Shown piece by piece: positions 17,413-25,754 of a stretch of 64,000 nt of DNA (its first letter is position 1; every line of letters begins with the position of its first letter). The notes beneath the pieces are model-generated. The model was not told where the DNA came from, made no database searches, and saw nothing but the letters and a program-made list of their open reading frames with translations. Source of the DNA: CAYTTA01 sp964440655. GTDB lineage: Bacteria > Bacteroidota > Rhodothermia > Balneolales > Balneolaceae. The stretch is taken from NCBI GenBank assembly GCA_964440655.1, contig CAYTTA010000006.1:1-64000 (forward strand), read 5' to 3'. Position numbers and translations under genes: made by a program.

Positions 17413-17886
17413 CTACCGCTTGAGGGAAAAAAATTCCGTCAGCAACCGGCTGCACTCCGACTCCATCACCCCCTGAATCACCTCCGCCTGATGGTTCAGC
17501 CGCCGGTTGGCCAGCAGGTTGAAAACCGTTCCCCCCGCTCCCGACTTCTCATCAGCCGCACCGAAGATCACCCGCTTCAGGCGGCCCAGAACGATCGCGC
17601 CGGCACACATGGGACACGGCTCCAGGGTCACATAGAGGGAACATTCCGGCAGAATTCGCTCTCCAAGCAGGGAACAGGCCTCTTTGATGGCAAGTATCTC
17701 TGCGTGGGCAGTGGGATCTTTTCGCTGCCCGGTTTGATTATATCCTCTGCCAATGATACGTTCACCCAATACGATAACGGCACCGACCGGCACCTCCTCC
17801 TCCTGAAGGGCCAGCCCGGCCAGCCGCAGCGCTTCGGCCATGAAGGGGCGGTGAAAGTTGAGAAGTGGATCTTCTTTTCTATTCAA
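17413..17886 (-). CDS. tadA: tRNA-specific adenosine deaminase
   Basis: 157 residues. The zinc site is HAE (H61, E63) and PCPMC (C91, C94), with FGAADEKSGAGGTVFNLL, the TadA-specific region that shapes the anticodon-loop pocket. It deaminates A34 to inosine in tRNA-Arg(ACG). Convergent with the second plsC, whose stop is 26 bp away. The start at 17886 (ATG AATAGAAAAG) follows an A/T-rich leader. Confidence 0.92.
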   Translation of the reverse strand: MNRKEDPLLNFHRPFMAEALRLAGLALQEEEVPVGAVIVLGERIIGRGYNQTGQRKDPTAHAEILAIKEACSLLGERILPECSLYVTLEPCPMCAGAIVLGRLKRVIFGAADEKSGAGGTVFNLLANRRLNHQAEVIQGVMESECSRLLTEFFSLKR

Positions 17887-18123
17887 TATTTAATAAAAAA
17901 TGTTAAGTTGGTGGCGGATTTCGGTACATATACGGAGTGTAAAACCACTCTTTTTTAACCGGACTTCGCTTGGACGTTAAAAATCAAAGGAGTAGTCATA
18001 AAGTCGAATCGATGTTGAAACGGCTCAGAAGAACATCTTGATTTCCGGCTTTAACATTCGTATCCATGATGTCCTTTTGACTCTCGTTATAAAACAGAAC
18101 AATCAATAACAACCATTACTACC

Positions 18124-18573
18124 ATGGCAAAATCCAAGTTAACAACACTTCTTGCAAGTGTTGCGCTAATGATGGGCGTAGCGGCCTGCGGTCCATCGCT
18201 TGTTATCACCGATGTCGATTATGCCCAGCCGATCGAGAGCGTACTTTCTCCGGACGGGAATCAGGTGGTGCATGACCAGCGATACGCAATCTCATTCAGC
18301 GTTGCACCGATTCTGGAAGAAGAGAACGCAGCGTCCGCCAATCAGGTACGGCTCATCCGGAATAGTAGTGGCTACTACTTCGTAACAGCGGCCGGGTTCA
18401 ACAACGTCTATGTTTTCGAGCCGAAAGGGGGGGAGCTCCGCCTGAAGAGAAAAATCGAACTAACCGAACAGGGCCTGGGTCAGCCAGCCATGAACCAGCG
18501 GGGTGATCATATTGAAGTGATCGATCGCGATGCGGGTGTGAGCTGGCAGGTGAACGAAGACGGACGGATCTAG
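18124..18573 (+). CDS. Small lipoprotein of unknown function
   Basis: 149 residues. A classic lipoprotein signal ends in GVAAC (Cys22). The mature part is beta-rich with no family I recognise: about 40 residues with PIESVLSPDGNQVVHDQRY, a central ANQVRLIRNSSGYYFVTAAG and VYVFEPKGGELRLK, and a final SWQVNEDGRI, a layout that looks like one or two WD/PQQ-type beta blades. It is 10 bp upstream of the coiled-coil gene on the same strand, so the two are surely one operon, preceded by about 240 bp of A/T-rich leader. Confidence 0.6.
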   Translation: MAKSKLTTLLASVALMMGVAACGPSLVITDVDYAQPIESVLSPDGNQVVHDQRYAISFSVAPILEEENAASANQVRLIRNSSGYYFVTAAGFNNVYVFEPKGGELRLKRKIELTEQGLGQPAMNQRGDHIEVIDRDAGVSWQVNEDGRI

Positions 18574-18583
18574 GAGATAAATC

Positions 18584-19810
18584 ATGGATAAAACAATGAA
18601 ACGAATTTATTCAGCCTTTTTTGCTCTGCTGCTGATGACGGGCGCCGTTATGGTAGCCGAAGCGCAGCAGCAGTCAGATTTCGAGATTCAGCAGAATTTC
18701 CGTACTGAGTATGCGGAGCTGGCCAATCTGATTGACAATGCCACCTCTTCTGATGACCTCCGGGAGATCTCCGGACGGGTGAACCGGCTTCAGTCCGATT
18801 ATGGCCGTCATTCCGGGCTTCTGGATGCAGCTCTCTATCCGGAAACCTACAGCTCACGCATGCAGGATCTGCAGGCACGTCTCCGGGCTGCCGAGAACAA
18901 TATCGCTTCCATCGAGCAGCTCAACCAGCGGGTGGAACAGCTGAACAACGAGCTGAACAGCTTCCGGGATCAGCTGGCCGAAATGGACCAGCGGGCCGAG
19001 GATCTGCAGCGACAGATCCGTGAGTCCCAGGCCAGCGAGCGAAACGTATCCGCACTGGCACGTCGCTATCGCGAGAGCCTGCAGCAGCGGGATCAGTTTG
19101 TGACCGAATTTCTTACCAACCTGCTGAAAAGGTATGAATCGGTCGACGCCTCCACGGCACGGGAGCTGGATGATGCCATGGCTCAGCTCGATGAAAATCC
19201 CATCGACCTGCTGAAAACCATCATCAGCGAGTACCTGAACTATACCAATCAGGCTACCGGTCTGGATGCCTCCGACTACCTGAGCATGAAAGCCCAGCAG
19301 GGTTATTTCAATGAGTGGTGGCGTGAGTTCGGCAACCGCCTGACCGAGGTATTCGATCCGGAGTCTCCGGTCCAGTCCCGTCAGGAAGTAACCGATCTGC
19401 TTTCCAACTGGAACTCCTCCATTGACAACAAGCTCTGGACGGCTCTTAACAGTGCCTTCTCCAACGCCGGAGTTGATTTGGGTCAATTCAACGATTCCCG
19501 ATCCTTCTACAGCGCACTGGAGAGCTTTGTTGCTTCCGCCGTACAGGCCGCACAGGAGAGCAACTCCGAGGCCAACATGGAGCGGTTCAACAACTTCTCC
19601 GAGTTCTGGAACAACACGGTCAAGGCACAGTGGGGCGAACTCCTCACCACCGGCAATATTCTCACGCATCAGCAAATTGCCCAGATCGACCGTCAGCTTG
19701 ACGACTGGAGCCAGGCTGCTGTTCCGACCTCCAACCTGATGCTTGTTCTCTTCCTCATTGCCCTGGCGGTCATCATCGGACTCGTCGTGGCACTGGTACG
19801 GAAGAAGTAA
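18584..19810 (+). CDS. Exported coiled-coil protein with C-terminal membrane anchor
   Basis: 408 residues, not recognised. It has a signal peptide (RIYSAFFALLLMTGAVMVAE, then AQ), a Gln/Glu/Leu-rich coiled coil (about 90-170: repeated EQLNQRVEQLNNELNSF type heptads), a helical middle, and one C-terminal transmembrane helix (LMLVLFLIALAVIIGLVVAL) ending in VRKK, which places the coiled coil in the periplasm with a short cytoplasmic tail. Such a tail-anchored periplasmic rod suggests an envelope spacer or scaffold. Pairing with the upstream lipoprotein suggests they work across the periplasm; this is inference. The start may be ATG 18584 or 18596. Confidence 0.6.
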   Translation: MDKTMKRIYSAFFALLLMTGAVMVAEAQQQSDFEIQQNFRTEYAELANLIDNATSSDDLREISGRVNRLQSDYGRHSGLLDAALYPETYSSRMQDLQARLRAAENNIASIEQLNQRVEQLNNELNSFRDQLAEMDQRAEDLQRQIRESQASERNVSALARRYRESLQQRDQFVTEFLTNLLKRYESVDASTARELDDAMAQLDENPIDLLKTIISEYLNYTNQATGLDASDYLSMKAQQGYFNEWWREFGNRLTEVFDPESPVQSRQEVTDLLSNWNSSIDNKLWTALNSAFSNAGVDLGQFNDSRSFYSALESFVASAVQAAQESNSEANMERFNNFSEFWNNTVKAQWGELLTTGNILTHQQIAQIDRQLDDWSQAAVPTSNLMLVLFLIALAVIIGLVVALVRKK

Positions 19811-19866
19811 TCAGATTCCGATCCAGAAGTGAACGGATTTTGATCCGTATTACCGGGTAGAAATGG

Positions 19867-19902
19867 AAAAGCCGGCCGCCTTTGGGTGAGCCGGCTTTTT
19901 TT
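19867..19902 (+). terminator. Rho-independent terminator of the lipoprotein/coiled-coil operon
   Basis: AAAAGCCGGC pairs with GCCGGCTTTT across CGCCTTTGGGTGA and runs into TTTTTT. It lies 57 bp after the stop. Confidence 0.85.
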
Positions 19903-19931
19903 ATCTCTATGGGTTGGGTTGAAGCATTCTT

Positions 19932-19987
19932 GGTGCTGAAGTACTCTTTAGGGCTGAAGTACTTTTTGGGGCTGAAGTACTCTTTGG
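19932..19987. repeat. Three 18-19 bp tandem units
   Basis: GGGCTGAAGTACTCTTTGG-type units at about 19932, 19951 and 19969, between the terminator and the convergent VWA gene. Confidence 0.7.
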
Positions 19988-20014
19988 TGGGAGTTTTTTT
20001 GTGGTGAGAAAGAT

Positions 20015-22213
20015 TCAGAGAAGAGAATAACGCCGGCGGAGAAGCCATTCGGCGGAGAGAATCATCAGGATGATCAGAAACCATCCGGGCCACCGGTAGA
20101 GAAAATTCCGGCTCGATACCTCTTCAAAAAGCGGCTCCAGGAGCCCGCGCTCCTCCAGCAGTTCCCCGATCCTTCCGGCTACTTCTCCCGCCAGAAACTC
20201 CCCGCCGGTCGCCTCTGCGAGATCACGCAACAAGCGGTCGTCACGCTGTGTGGAGGCGTACTCCCGGGTGGAGGGAACGACCGTGAATTCTCCGGAATCC
20301 CGGCCGATCGTTCTTCCCTCTTTCACCGCTTCCAATTCATAGCTCCACGAACCGGCCGAAGGGGCGGGCAGGGTTAGACGGTAGACCCCTTCTCCTTCAT
20401 GCCGAAGGGGATGACGGACCGGCAGATTCTGCTCTCCGGTAATGATGACTGTTACAGAAGCGGAGGTCTCCGGCCGGCCGGTCTCACTGATCAGTGTTCC
20501 GCTGAACCGCATCTCTTCACCCTCCGAGAATCCCGATTTATTCAGTCCGATCTGCAGTTTCTCTACCCCGGGGGAAGTGGCTGTCCAGCGGATCAGATTA
20601 CCGATGAGAGAATGGGCAAAATCGCGGACAACCGGATCGGGAGAGAGCCCCGCCCGGTACCAGCCCCAGGCGGACAACAGAGCCCTACGCTGTTCCGGTG
20701 TCTCTTCGGTGACCAGCACCGGCCACTGCTCTGAAGAGCGGAAGGGGGCGGCGTGCAGCAGCCTCTGTGCCGGTTCGGAAACCCCGGTGATTCGCACGGA
20801 TGAGTGGAGGGCCGGAAATGCGGATGAGGCGGGGATCCCAAGCGGCTCCAGGACCGGGTGATCCCTGCGGGCGGCTTCCTCCCGGAGCCAGAGATCGACC
20901 GAAGGATTTCCGCTCGAAACCTCCATTCCCGGAATGGTCCCGGTAATCTCTCCGGGCCTGCTGCCCGGTGTGGCGATCCATAGCTGGGGAAGCGAGCGGA
21001 GGGATTCAGGGACAAGACCGGGGCGATCCGGCAGGGGGCCGTGCAGAACAAGCAGACCGGCATCATCGGAAGAGGGTTCGGGTAGATCTCCCTCAAGAAA
21101 ACGGGTTCCGGTCCAGGTGCCGGGATGAAGCAGCAGATCGGGATCCGCCTCGATCAGGGATCTCAAAAAGCCCGCATCGGGATGGATCTCGAACGCCAGG
21201 TGCCAGATCTGAAGCTTTTTATCCTTTACATCCACGGTGAAGGTCCAGCTGTTGTTCTCCACCGACTCTTCCCCTTCGAGAGGAGGAATCCGGATCTGCC
21301 AGGTCTGCACTCCGGCCTCCTGAAGGTTCAGGTAGTATCGTACGGTTTGTTGCGAGAGGTCCTGATCAAACCGGATCTCTGCGGATGTTTCCGAACCGGC
21401 TGCATCCGCATCCAATCGTGCTGCATCCGCATCCGCATCCACCCGTGCTGCATCCACCCGTACTGCTTCTGCATCCGCATCCACCCGTACCAACTTCACT
21501 TCCGTCTGCTCCCCGCCGAAACCCTCCTGTCGGATGGTAACCTCCACCGGATGAAGGGTGTGGATGGTGCCGTCGGGATCGGTATCGACCCGACTGATCG
21601 CCACATCCCGCAAACGGGAGCTGTCTCCGGCTGCAATGGAAAAGAGAGGAACCCTCAAACCGGATGCGTCAAAAAGTGGATCGCGACCTCGGGTGATGAT
21701 GCCGTCGCTGATCACAATGGCCGCCCGTACCTCCTCCGGCTGGCGCTCAAGATGGGCGGTCACTTCGTCGAGACGTGTGGAGCTTCCTGTAAGATCAAGA
21801 TCCGGACCGGAGACCGGCTCCACACCGCCATCAAACCGGAAGTACCGGACATTGGTCTTCAGACGCTCCAGCCCGAGCTCCCCGAGAAGGTTGTTGTAGC
21901 TGTCGGCCCCTTGCCAGGAGCCGCGGTTCACCCCCATGCTCAGGCTGTTGTCCAGATAGACGGCCAGCACAGGTTCCCGGGCGGTGCGCTCGCCCGAAAG
22001 GCGGTAGGGGTTTATCAGAAGCAGAAGGAGAAGGAAGAGGGCGGAGCCGCGCAGGAGTATCAGCAAGATCCGCTTCCATCCCTGAAACGAAGGGGTGGGC
22101 GGGTAGCTCCACCAGGAGACCAGAAGAGCTGACAGGGCCAGCAGGCCGAGCAGAAGCAGGGAGAGGACCGGATCCGCACCGTGAAAAACCGGGGAGAGGC
22201 CCATGGCGGTCAC
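20015..22213 (-). CDS. VWA-domain membrane protein (Bat/CoxE-like partner of MoxR)
   Basis: 732 residues from GTG 22213, which overlaps the moxR stop (GTGA); ATG 22204 is an alternative. Two N-terminal membrane helices (about 16-36 and 50-68) precede a von Willebrand A domain with the MIDAS DNSLS (88-92) and AAIVISDGI. A repeat-encoded stretch (about 240-270: VRVDADAEAV, ARVDADADAARLDADA) interrupts the following beta domain. Later regions contain Ig-like modules (FSGTLISETGRPE) and the protein ends with a membrane helix and RRRYSLL. MoxR/VWA pairs act as metal- or complex-assembly chaperones or in envelope stress; here the target is unknown. Confidence 0.8.
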   Translation of the reverse strand: MTAMGLSPVFHGADPVLSLLLLGLLALSALLVSWWSYPPTPSFQGWKRILLILLRGSALFLLLLLLINPYRLSGERTAREPVLAVYLDNSLSMGVNRGSWQGADSYNNLLGELGLERLKTNVRYFRFDGGVEPVSGPDLDLTGSSTRLDEVTAHLERQPEEVRAAIVISDGIITRGRDPLFDASGLRVPLFSIAAGDSSRLRDVAISRVDTDPDGTIHTLHPVEVTIRQEGFGGEQTEVKLVRVDADAEAVRVDAARVDADADAARLDADAAGSETSAEIRFDQDLSQQTVRYYLNLQEAGVQTWQIRIPPLEGEESVENNSWTFTVDVKDKKLQIWHLAFEIHPDAGFLRSLIEADPDLLLHPGTWTGTRFLEGDLPEPSSDDAGLLVLHGPLPDRPGLVPESLRSLPQLWIATPGSRPGEITGTIPGMEVSSGNPSVDLWLREEAARRDHPVLEPLGIPASSAFPALHSSVRITGVSEPAQRLLHAAPFRSSEQWPVLVTEETPEQRRALLSAWGWYRAGLSPDPVVRDFAHSLIGNLIRWTATSPGVEKLQIGLNKSGFSEGEEMRFSGTLISETGRPETSASVTVIITGEQNLPVRHPLRHEGEGVYRLTLPAPSAGSWSYELEAVKEGRTIGRDSGEFTVVPSTREYASTQRDDRLLRDLAEATGGEFLAGEVAGRIGELLEERGLLEPLFEEVSSRNFLYRWPGWFLIILMILSAEWLLRRRYSLL

Positions 22214-23220
22214 CCCTCCAGCTTCTCCACCAGCATCCGGATGATACCGGCAGGTGTGATCCCCTCCGCTTCGGCCGTGTAATTGGTAACAATGCGGTGC
22301 TCCAGGACCGGTACGGCCAGCTCCCGTATATCCTCAAGCTCGACGTTGGCGCGTCCGCGGGAGAGTGCCCGTGCCTTGGCGCCCAGAATGAGAAACTGGG
22401 AGGCTCTCGGTCCGGCACCCCAGCTCAGACAGCGGTTTACCTGCTCATCGGCCAGTTCCGTTCCGGGCCGGGTGGAGCTCACCAGCTGTACCGCCGCCTC
22501 AAGCACGTTTTCCGGTACGGGCACCTCCCGCACAAGATCCTGGAGGCCGATGATCTGATCCCGGTCCAGTACGGGACGCACCTGGTCGACTCGCGGAGAG
22601 GTGGTCTGGCTCACAATCAGTTTCTCCTCTTCGAAAGAGGGGTAACCGAGTCGGAGGCTGAACATGAAGCGGTCGAGCTGTGCTTCGGGCAGGGGATAGG
22701 TGCCTTCCTGCTCGATCGGGTTCTGGGTGGCAAGAACGAAAAAAGGGGGCTCGAGAGGGTAGGTGGTTCCGCCGGCTGTGATGCTTTGTTCCTGCATCCC
22801 TTCCAGAAGAGCCGCCTGAGTTTTGGGAGGGGTGCGGTTGATCTCATCGGCCAGGACGATGTTGGCGAAGACCGGCCCTTTGACGAACCGGAATACCTTC
22901 TCTCCTGTCTGCAGATTCTCCTCGATCACCTCCGTTCCCGTAATGTCCCCTGGCATCAGGTCGGGTGTGAACTGGATCCGGCTGAACCGCAAGCTCAGTG
23001 TCCGGGCCAGAGTCCGGATCAGCAGGGTCTTGGCCAGACCGGGTACACCGATCAGCAGGCAGTGGCCCCGTGAAAAGAGGCTGACAAGCAGCTGGTCGAT
23101 CACATCGTTCTGCCCCACCACAACCCGGGCAATCTCCTCCCGGATCTGCCGGAAGGATTCCTGGAACCAGGCGACCGCATCTTCCGGCTTATCGGGCACC
23201 GCCCGGAGTTTCAAGCTCAT
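22210..23220 (-). CDS. MoxR-family AAA+ ATPase
   Basis: 336 residues. Walker A is GVPGLAKT (58-65), Walker B LADEINR with the MoxR-specific PPKTQAALLEGMQE next to it, then sensor 1 LATQNPIEQEGTYPLPEAQ and a C-terminal lid domain containing GAGPRASQFLILGAKARAL. MoxR ATPases act with VWA-domain partners, and the partner gene overlaps its stop by 4 bp. Its own start overlaps the end of the surA frame by 32 bp, so the group is translationally linked. Confidence 0.92.
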   Translation of the reverse strand: MSLKLRAVPDKPEDAVAWFQESFRQIREEIARVVVGQNDVIDQLLVSLFSRGHCLLIGVPGLAKTLLIRTLARTLSLRFSRIQFTPDLMPGDITGTEVIEENLQTGEKVFRFVKGPVFANIVLADEINRTPPKTQAALLEGMQEQSITAGGTTYPLEPPFFVLATQNPIEQEGTYPLPEAQLDRFMFSLRLGYPSFEEEKLIVSQTTSPRVDQVRPVLDRDQIIGLQDLVREVPVPENVLEAAVQLVSSTRPGTELADEQVNRCLSWGAGPRASQFLILGAKARALSRGRANVELEDIRELAVPVLEHRIVTNYTAEAEGITPAGIIRMLVEKLEG

Positions 23221-24589
23221 GGGATACCGGTTGGGACATCCGGAACCGTTCCGGAATGTCTATTTTGTATTCGATATAGATCTCCTCCCGCAGCCGGGTC
23301 ATCCACTGGGCAAAATCCATCATCTGTTTCTGCTGGAGGGCAAACTGCTGAATTCGATCAAAATCCTGTTCCAGATTGGCCACATGTTCCGGTACATGGC
23401 GGTCCAGCCGGACAATACGGAACGCTCTTCTCTGATCCAGCGTGGTGAAGGGCCGCGGCTCGGAGATATCACCCACCTCATCCAGCAGAAGTACGGTACG
23501 GTAGAGTGCCGGATCCAGACTCTGCAACACCAGGAGCCGTTCACCCGTTTCCTGGTTGAAAATCCGACCCCCCATGCTGCTTGTCAGCTCGTCGTCCGAA
23601 TGGGCGCGTGCCATGTCGCTGAAACTCTTTCCTCCTGTAAGGATGGAGTCACGGATGGCCGATAACTCCTCGATCGCCAGCTCTTCATCCAGCCCCTCCT
23701 CATCGATGGTGATCAGCAGGTTGTTGGTCTCGATGCTCTCGCCCACCATTCGGTTGAGCCGGATGATGTGGTAGCCGAAATCGGTTCGTACCACCTCTGA
23801 GACTTCCCCCGGTTCCAGAGCGGCCGCCGCGGCTGAATATTCCGGGACCAGGTCGCTCAGCGGCATCATGGGAAGCAGACCGCCATTGGCAGCGGCAGGT
23901 CCGGTGCTGTATTTGCGGGCCATCTCCTCAAACGATTTTCCGTGGATGACAATCGAGTCCCGGATCGCCTGAGCCTTCGCAAAGGCGGCCTGTTCGGCAT
24001 CCTCAAGCGGTGGTGGAATGCGCACGATCTGGGAGAGAGCCACCTGTTCGGGAATGGTCGGGACGGAATCGGCAGGTATCGACCGGAAAAACTCAATTAC
24101 CTCCGGTCGGGTGATCTTCACTTTCTGCATCCTTGATTCACGCACCCGCTGAACGGTGAGCTGATCCCGGAAATTTTCACGGAATTCGGCACGCATCTCG
24201 ATGATACTCTGCCCGAAAGCCTGTTCCAGTGCCTGTTCACTCCCGGCCTGCTGGATCAGCTGCTGGATCCGCTGATCCATGAATCGGTCCACCACATCGG
24301 CGGAGACTTCGATCGAGTCCACTTTCGCCTGCTCGAGGAGTACGAAGTTGTCGATCATCGACTCGAACACACCGTACCAGAGCTCTTCACTGAACTGCAC
24401 CGGCTGATTGATGGCTCTCATCTGGCGGAGGTAGTTGGAGACCTCCGCGTCGATCTCACTCTTCAGGATGATCCGGTCATTGACCAGGGCAACGATCTGA
24501 TCGGAAGACTGTGCATGGGACCCGAGAGGCGGAAGAGCCAACAGGAGGAAGAGGATGAGCGGGTTCAGTCTATTGAGAATCAAGGGCAT
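23189..24589 (-). CDS. surA: SurA-type periplasmic chaperone with two parvulin domains
   Basis: 466 residues from ATG 24589 (MPLILNRLNPLILFLLLALP signal peptide ending SHAQ); the frame extends to 24649 but overlaps the upstream gene's 3' end. After an N-terminal SurA chaperone domain (DQIVALVNDRIILKSEIDAE) come two parvulin modules: one with LSQIVRIPPP, NGGLLP and TDFGYHIIRL, and a second, more diverged, ending RRAFRIVRLD. SurA escorts unfolded outer-membrane proteins to the BAM complex. The C-terminal residues overlap the moxR start. Confidence 0.9.
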   Translation of the reverse strand: MPLILNRLNPLILFLLLALPPLGSHAQSSDQIVALVNDRIILKSEIDAEVSNYLRQMRAINQPVQFSEELWYGVFESMIDNFVLLEQAKVDSIEVSADVVDRFMDQRIQQLIQQAGSEQALEQAFGQSIIEMRAEFRENFRDQLTVQRVRESRMQKVKITRPEVIEFFRSIPADSVPTIPEQVALSQIVRIPPPLEDAEQAAFAKAQAIRDSIVIHGKSFEEMARKYSTGPAAANGGLLPMMPLSDLVPEYSAAAAALEPGEVSEVVRTDFGYHIIRLNRMVGESIETNNLLITIDEEGLDEELAIEELSAIRDSILTGGKSFSDMARAHSDDELTSSMGGRIFNQETGERLLVLQSLDPALYRTVLLLDEVGDISEPRPFTTLDQRRAFRIVRLDRHVPEHVANLEQDFDRIQQFALQQKQMMDFAQWMTRLREEIYIEYKIDIPERFRMSQPVSHELETPGGAR

Positions 24590-24645
24590 ACGAGTTATGC
24601 TTTTGAAGATTCCGAACCGGCAGGGGCCGACCGGTTTCAAGGTAT

Positions 24646-25587
24646 TCACGGCTCCTGCGGTTGGAGGAGTCCCCGGATCAACGCCTCATCTCCGGAGGAT
24701 ATTTCCAGCAGATCCAGCTGCTGATTCGCCTCCGTCTGAAGATAGAGATTTCTTTTATAGGAGTTGTATAAACGCTGTGCTTTTTCAAGATAGAGCCAAT
24801 CCCGGATCTGCTCGATGAGCCAGTCCAGGTCGGGATTGGTTCCCTCCGGCCGGTCTTCCATCAGCTGCACGAAGTGGTGAAACCCGGCTATTTCACGGAT
24901 CGGGGAGATCTCGGTCCGTCCGATCACTTCGAGAAACTGTCTCATGGCGGGAAGATCCGGCATGGCCATGGAGATGGGCAGGAATCGCTGGGACTCCCTG
25001 AACTGGCGGTCGGGATCGACACTATATTGTTCGACAACCTCCTCCCAGGGGATACCACGGAGCAGATCACGGCGGGCCTGATTGGCCTCTGCCCGGGTCC
25101 GGGTAGTGAGGTGACGGAAGCGGACATACCGCTCCTCCAGTACGAATCTCTCCCGGTTGGCCTGGTAGTAGTTTCTCGCCTCTTCCACCGAAACCGTGAG
25201 TTCATCCTCATACCGGTTGAAGAAGGCCTCTTTCAGGGCGTTCTGCAGCAGCTGGGAGTGGAGGCGTTCCATTCTCCTCCGCACATCGGGATGATTGTTC
25301 AGCCCAAGCCGGTTTGCTTCCGATTCCAGGATCCTGGCCTCCGTCCACTGCATCTGATAGAGCCGGATCGCCTCCAGTGTATCGCGGGCAAGAACCAGTT
25401 CAGGAATCTCTTCGAGCGCCGTGCGGAGGGTAAGGGTCTGATTCCCCACCCGGGCAAGCACGGGATCTTCCGGATCGACCTTGGTGCTGCAACCGGCAAC
25501 AAGGGTCCCGGTCACAATGATAATCGTGAAAAGAAGCATCAGGGTCCGGTTCTGATCCCGGACCGGAATCCGGTTTCGTTCTGCCAT
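24646..25587 (-). CDS. SurA/PpiC-like chaperone lipoprotein
   Basis: 313 residues from ATG 25587 (MAERNRIPVRDQNRT, then a hydrophobic core ending LVAGC). The mature part resembles the SurA N-terminal chaperone domain plus one degenerate parvulin domain: RVGNQTLTLRTALEEIP, NHPDVRRRMERLHSQLL, EARNYYQANRERF, then PISMAMPDLP and EIAGFHHFVQLMEDRPEG. Key parvulin residues are partly lost, so it is probably a folding chaperone with weak or no isomerase activity. First gene of the surA-moxR-VWA operon; the frame goes further upstream, but that leader carries no signal peptide. Confidence 0.78.
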   Translation of the reverse strand: MAERNRIPVRDQNRTLMLLFTIIIVTGTLVAGCSTKVDPEDPVLARVGNQTLTLRTALEEIPELVLARDTLEAIRLYQMQWTEARILESEANRLGLNNHPDVRRRMERLHSQLLQNALKEAFFNRYEDELTVSVEEARNYYQANRERFVLEERYVRFRHLTTRTRAEANQARRDLLRGIPWEEVVEQYSVDPDRQFRESQRFLPISMAMPDLPAMRQFLEVIGRTEISPIREIAGFHHFVQLMEDRPEGTNPDLDWLIEQIRDWLYLEKAQRLYNSYKRNLYLQTEANQQLDLLEISSGDEALIRGLLQPQEP

Positions 25588-25754
25588 TTTGCCGCAGTCT
25601 CCGTACATTGCAAGGTCCTGTTCAAAATCGACCGGCAATGTAGGGAGAAAGTGCCGTTTCTGAAACCGGTCGGCCCACAGATCATTCCTCAAATCGATTA
25701 CTCAAATTCCCTATAGCTCCAACGTTCCTTCAACAACCCCAACGTTCGCTCAAT

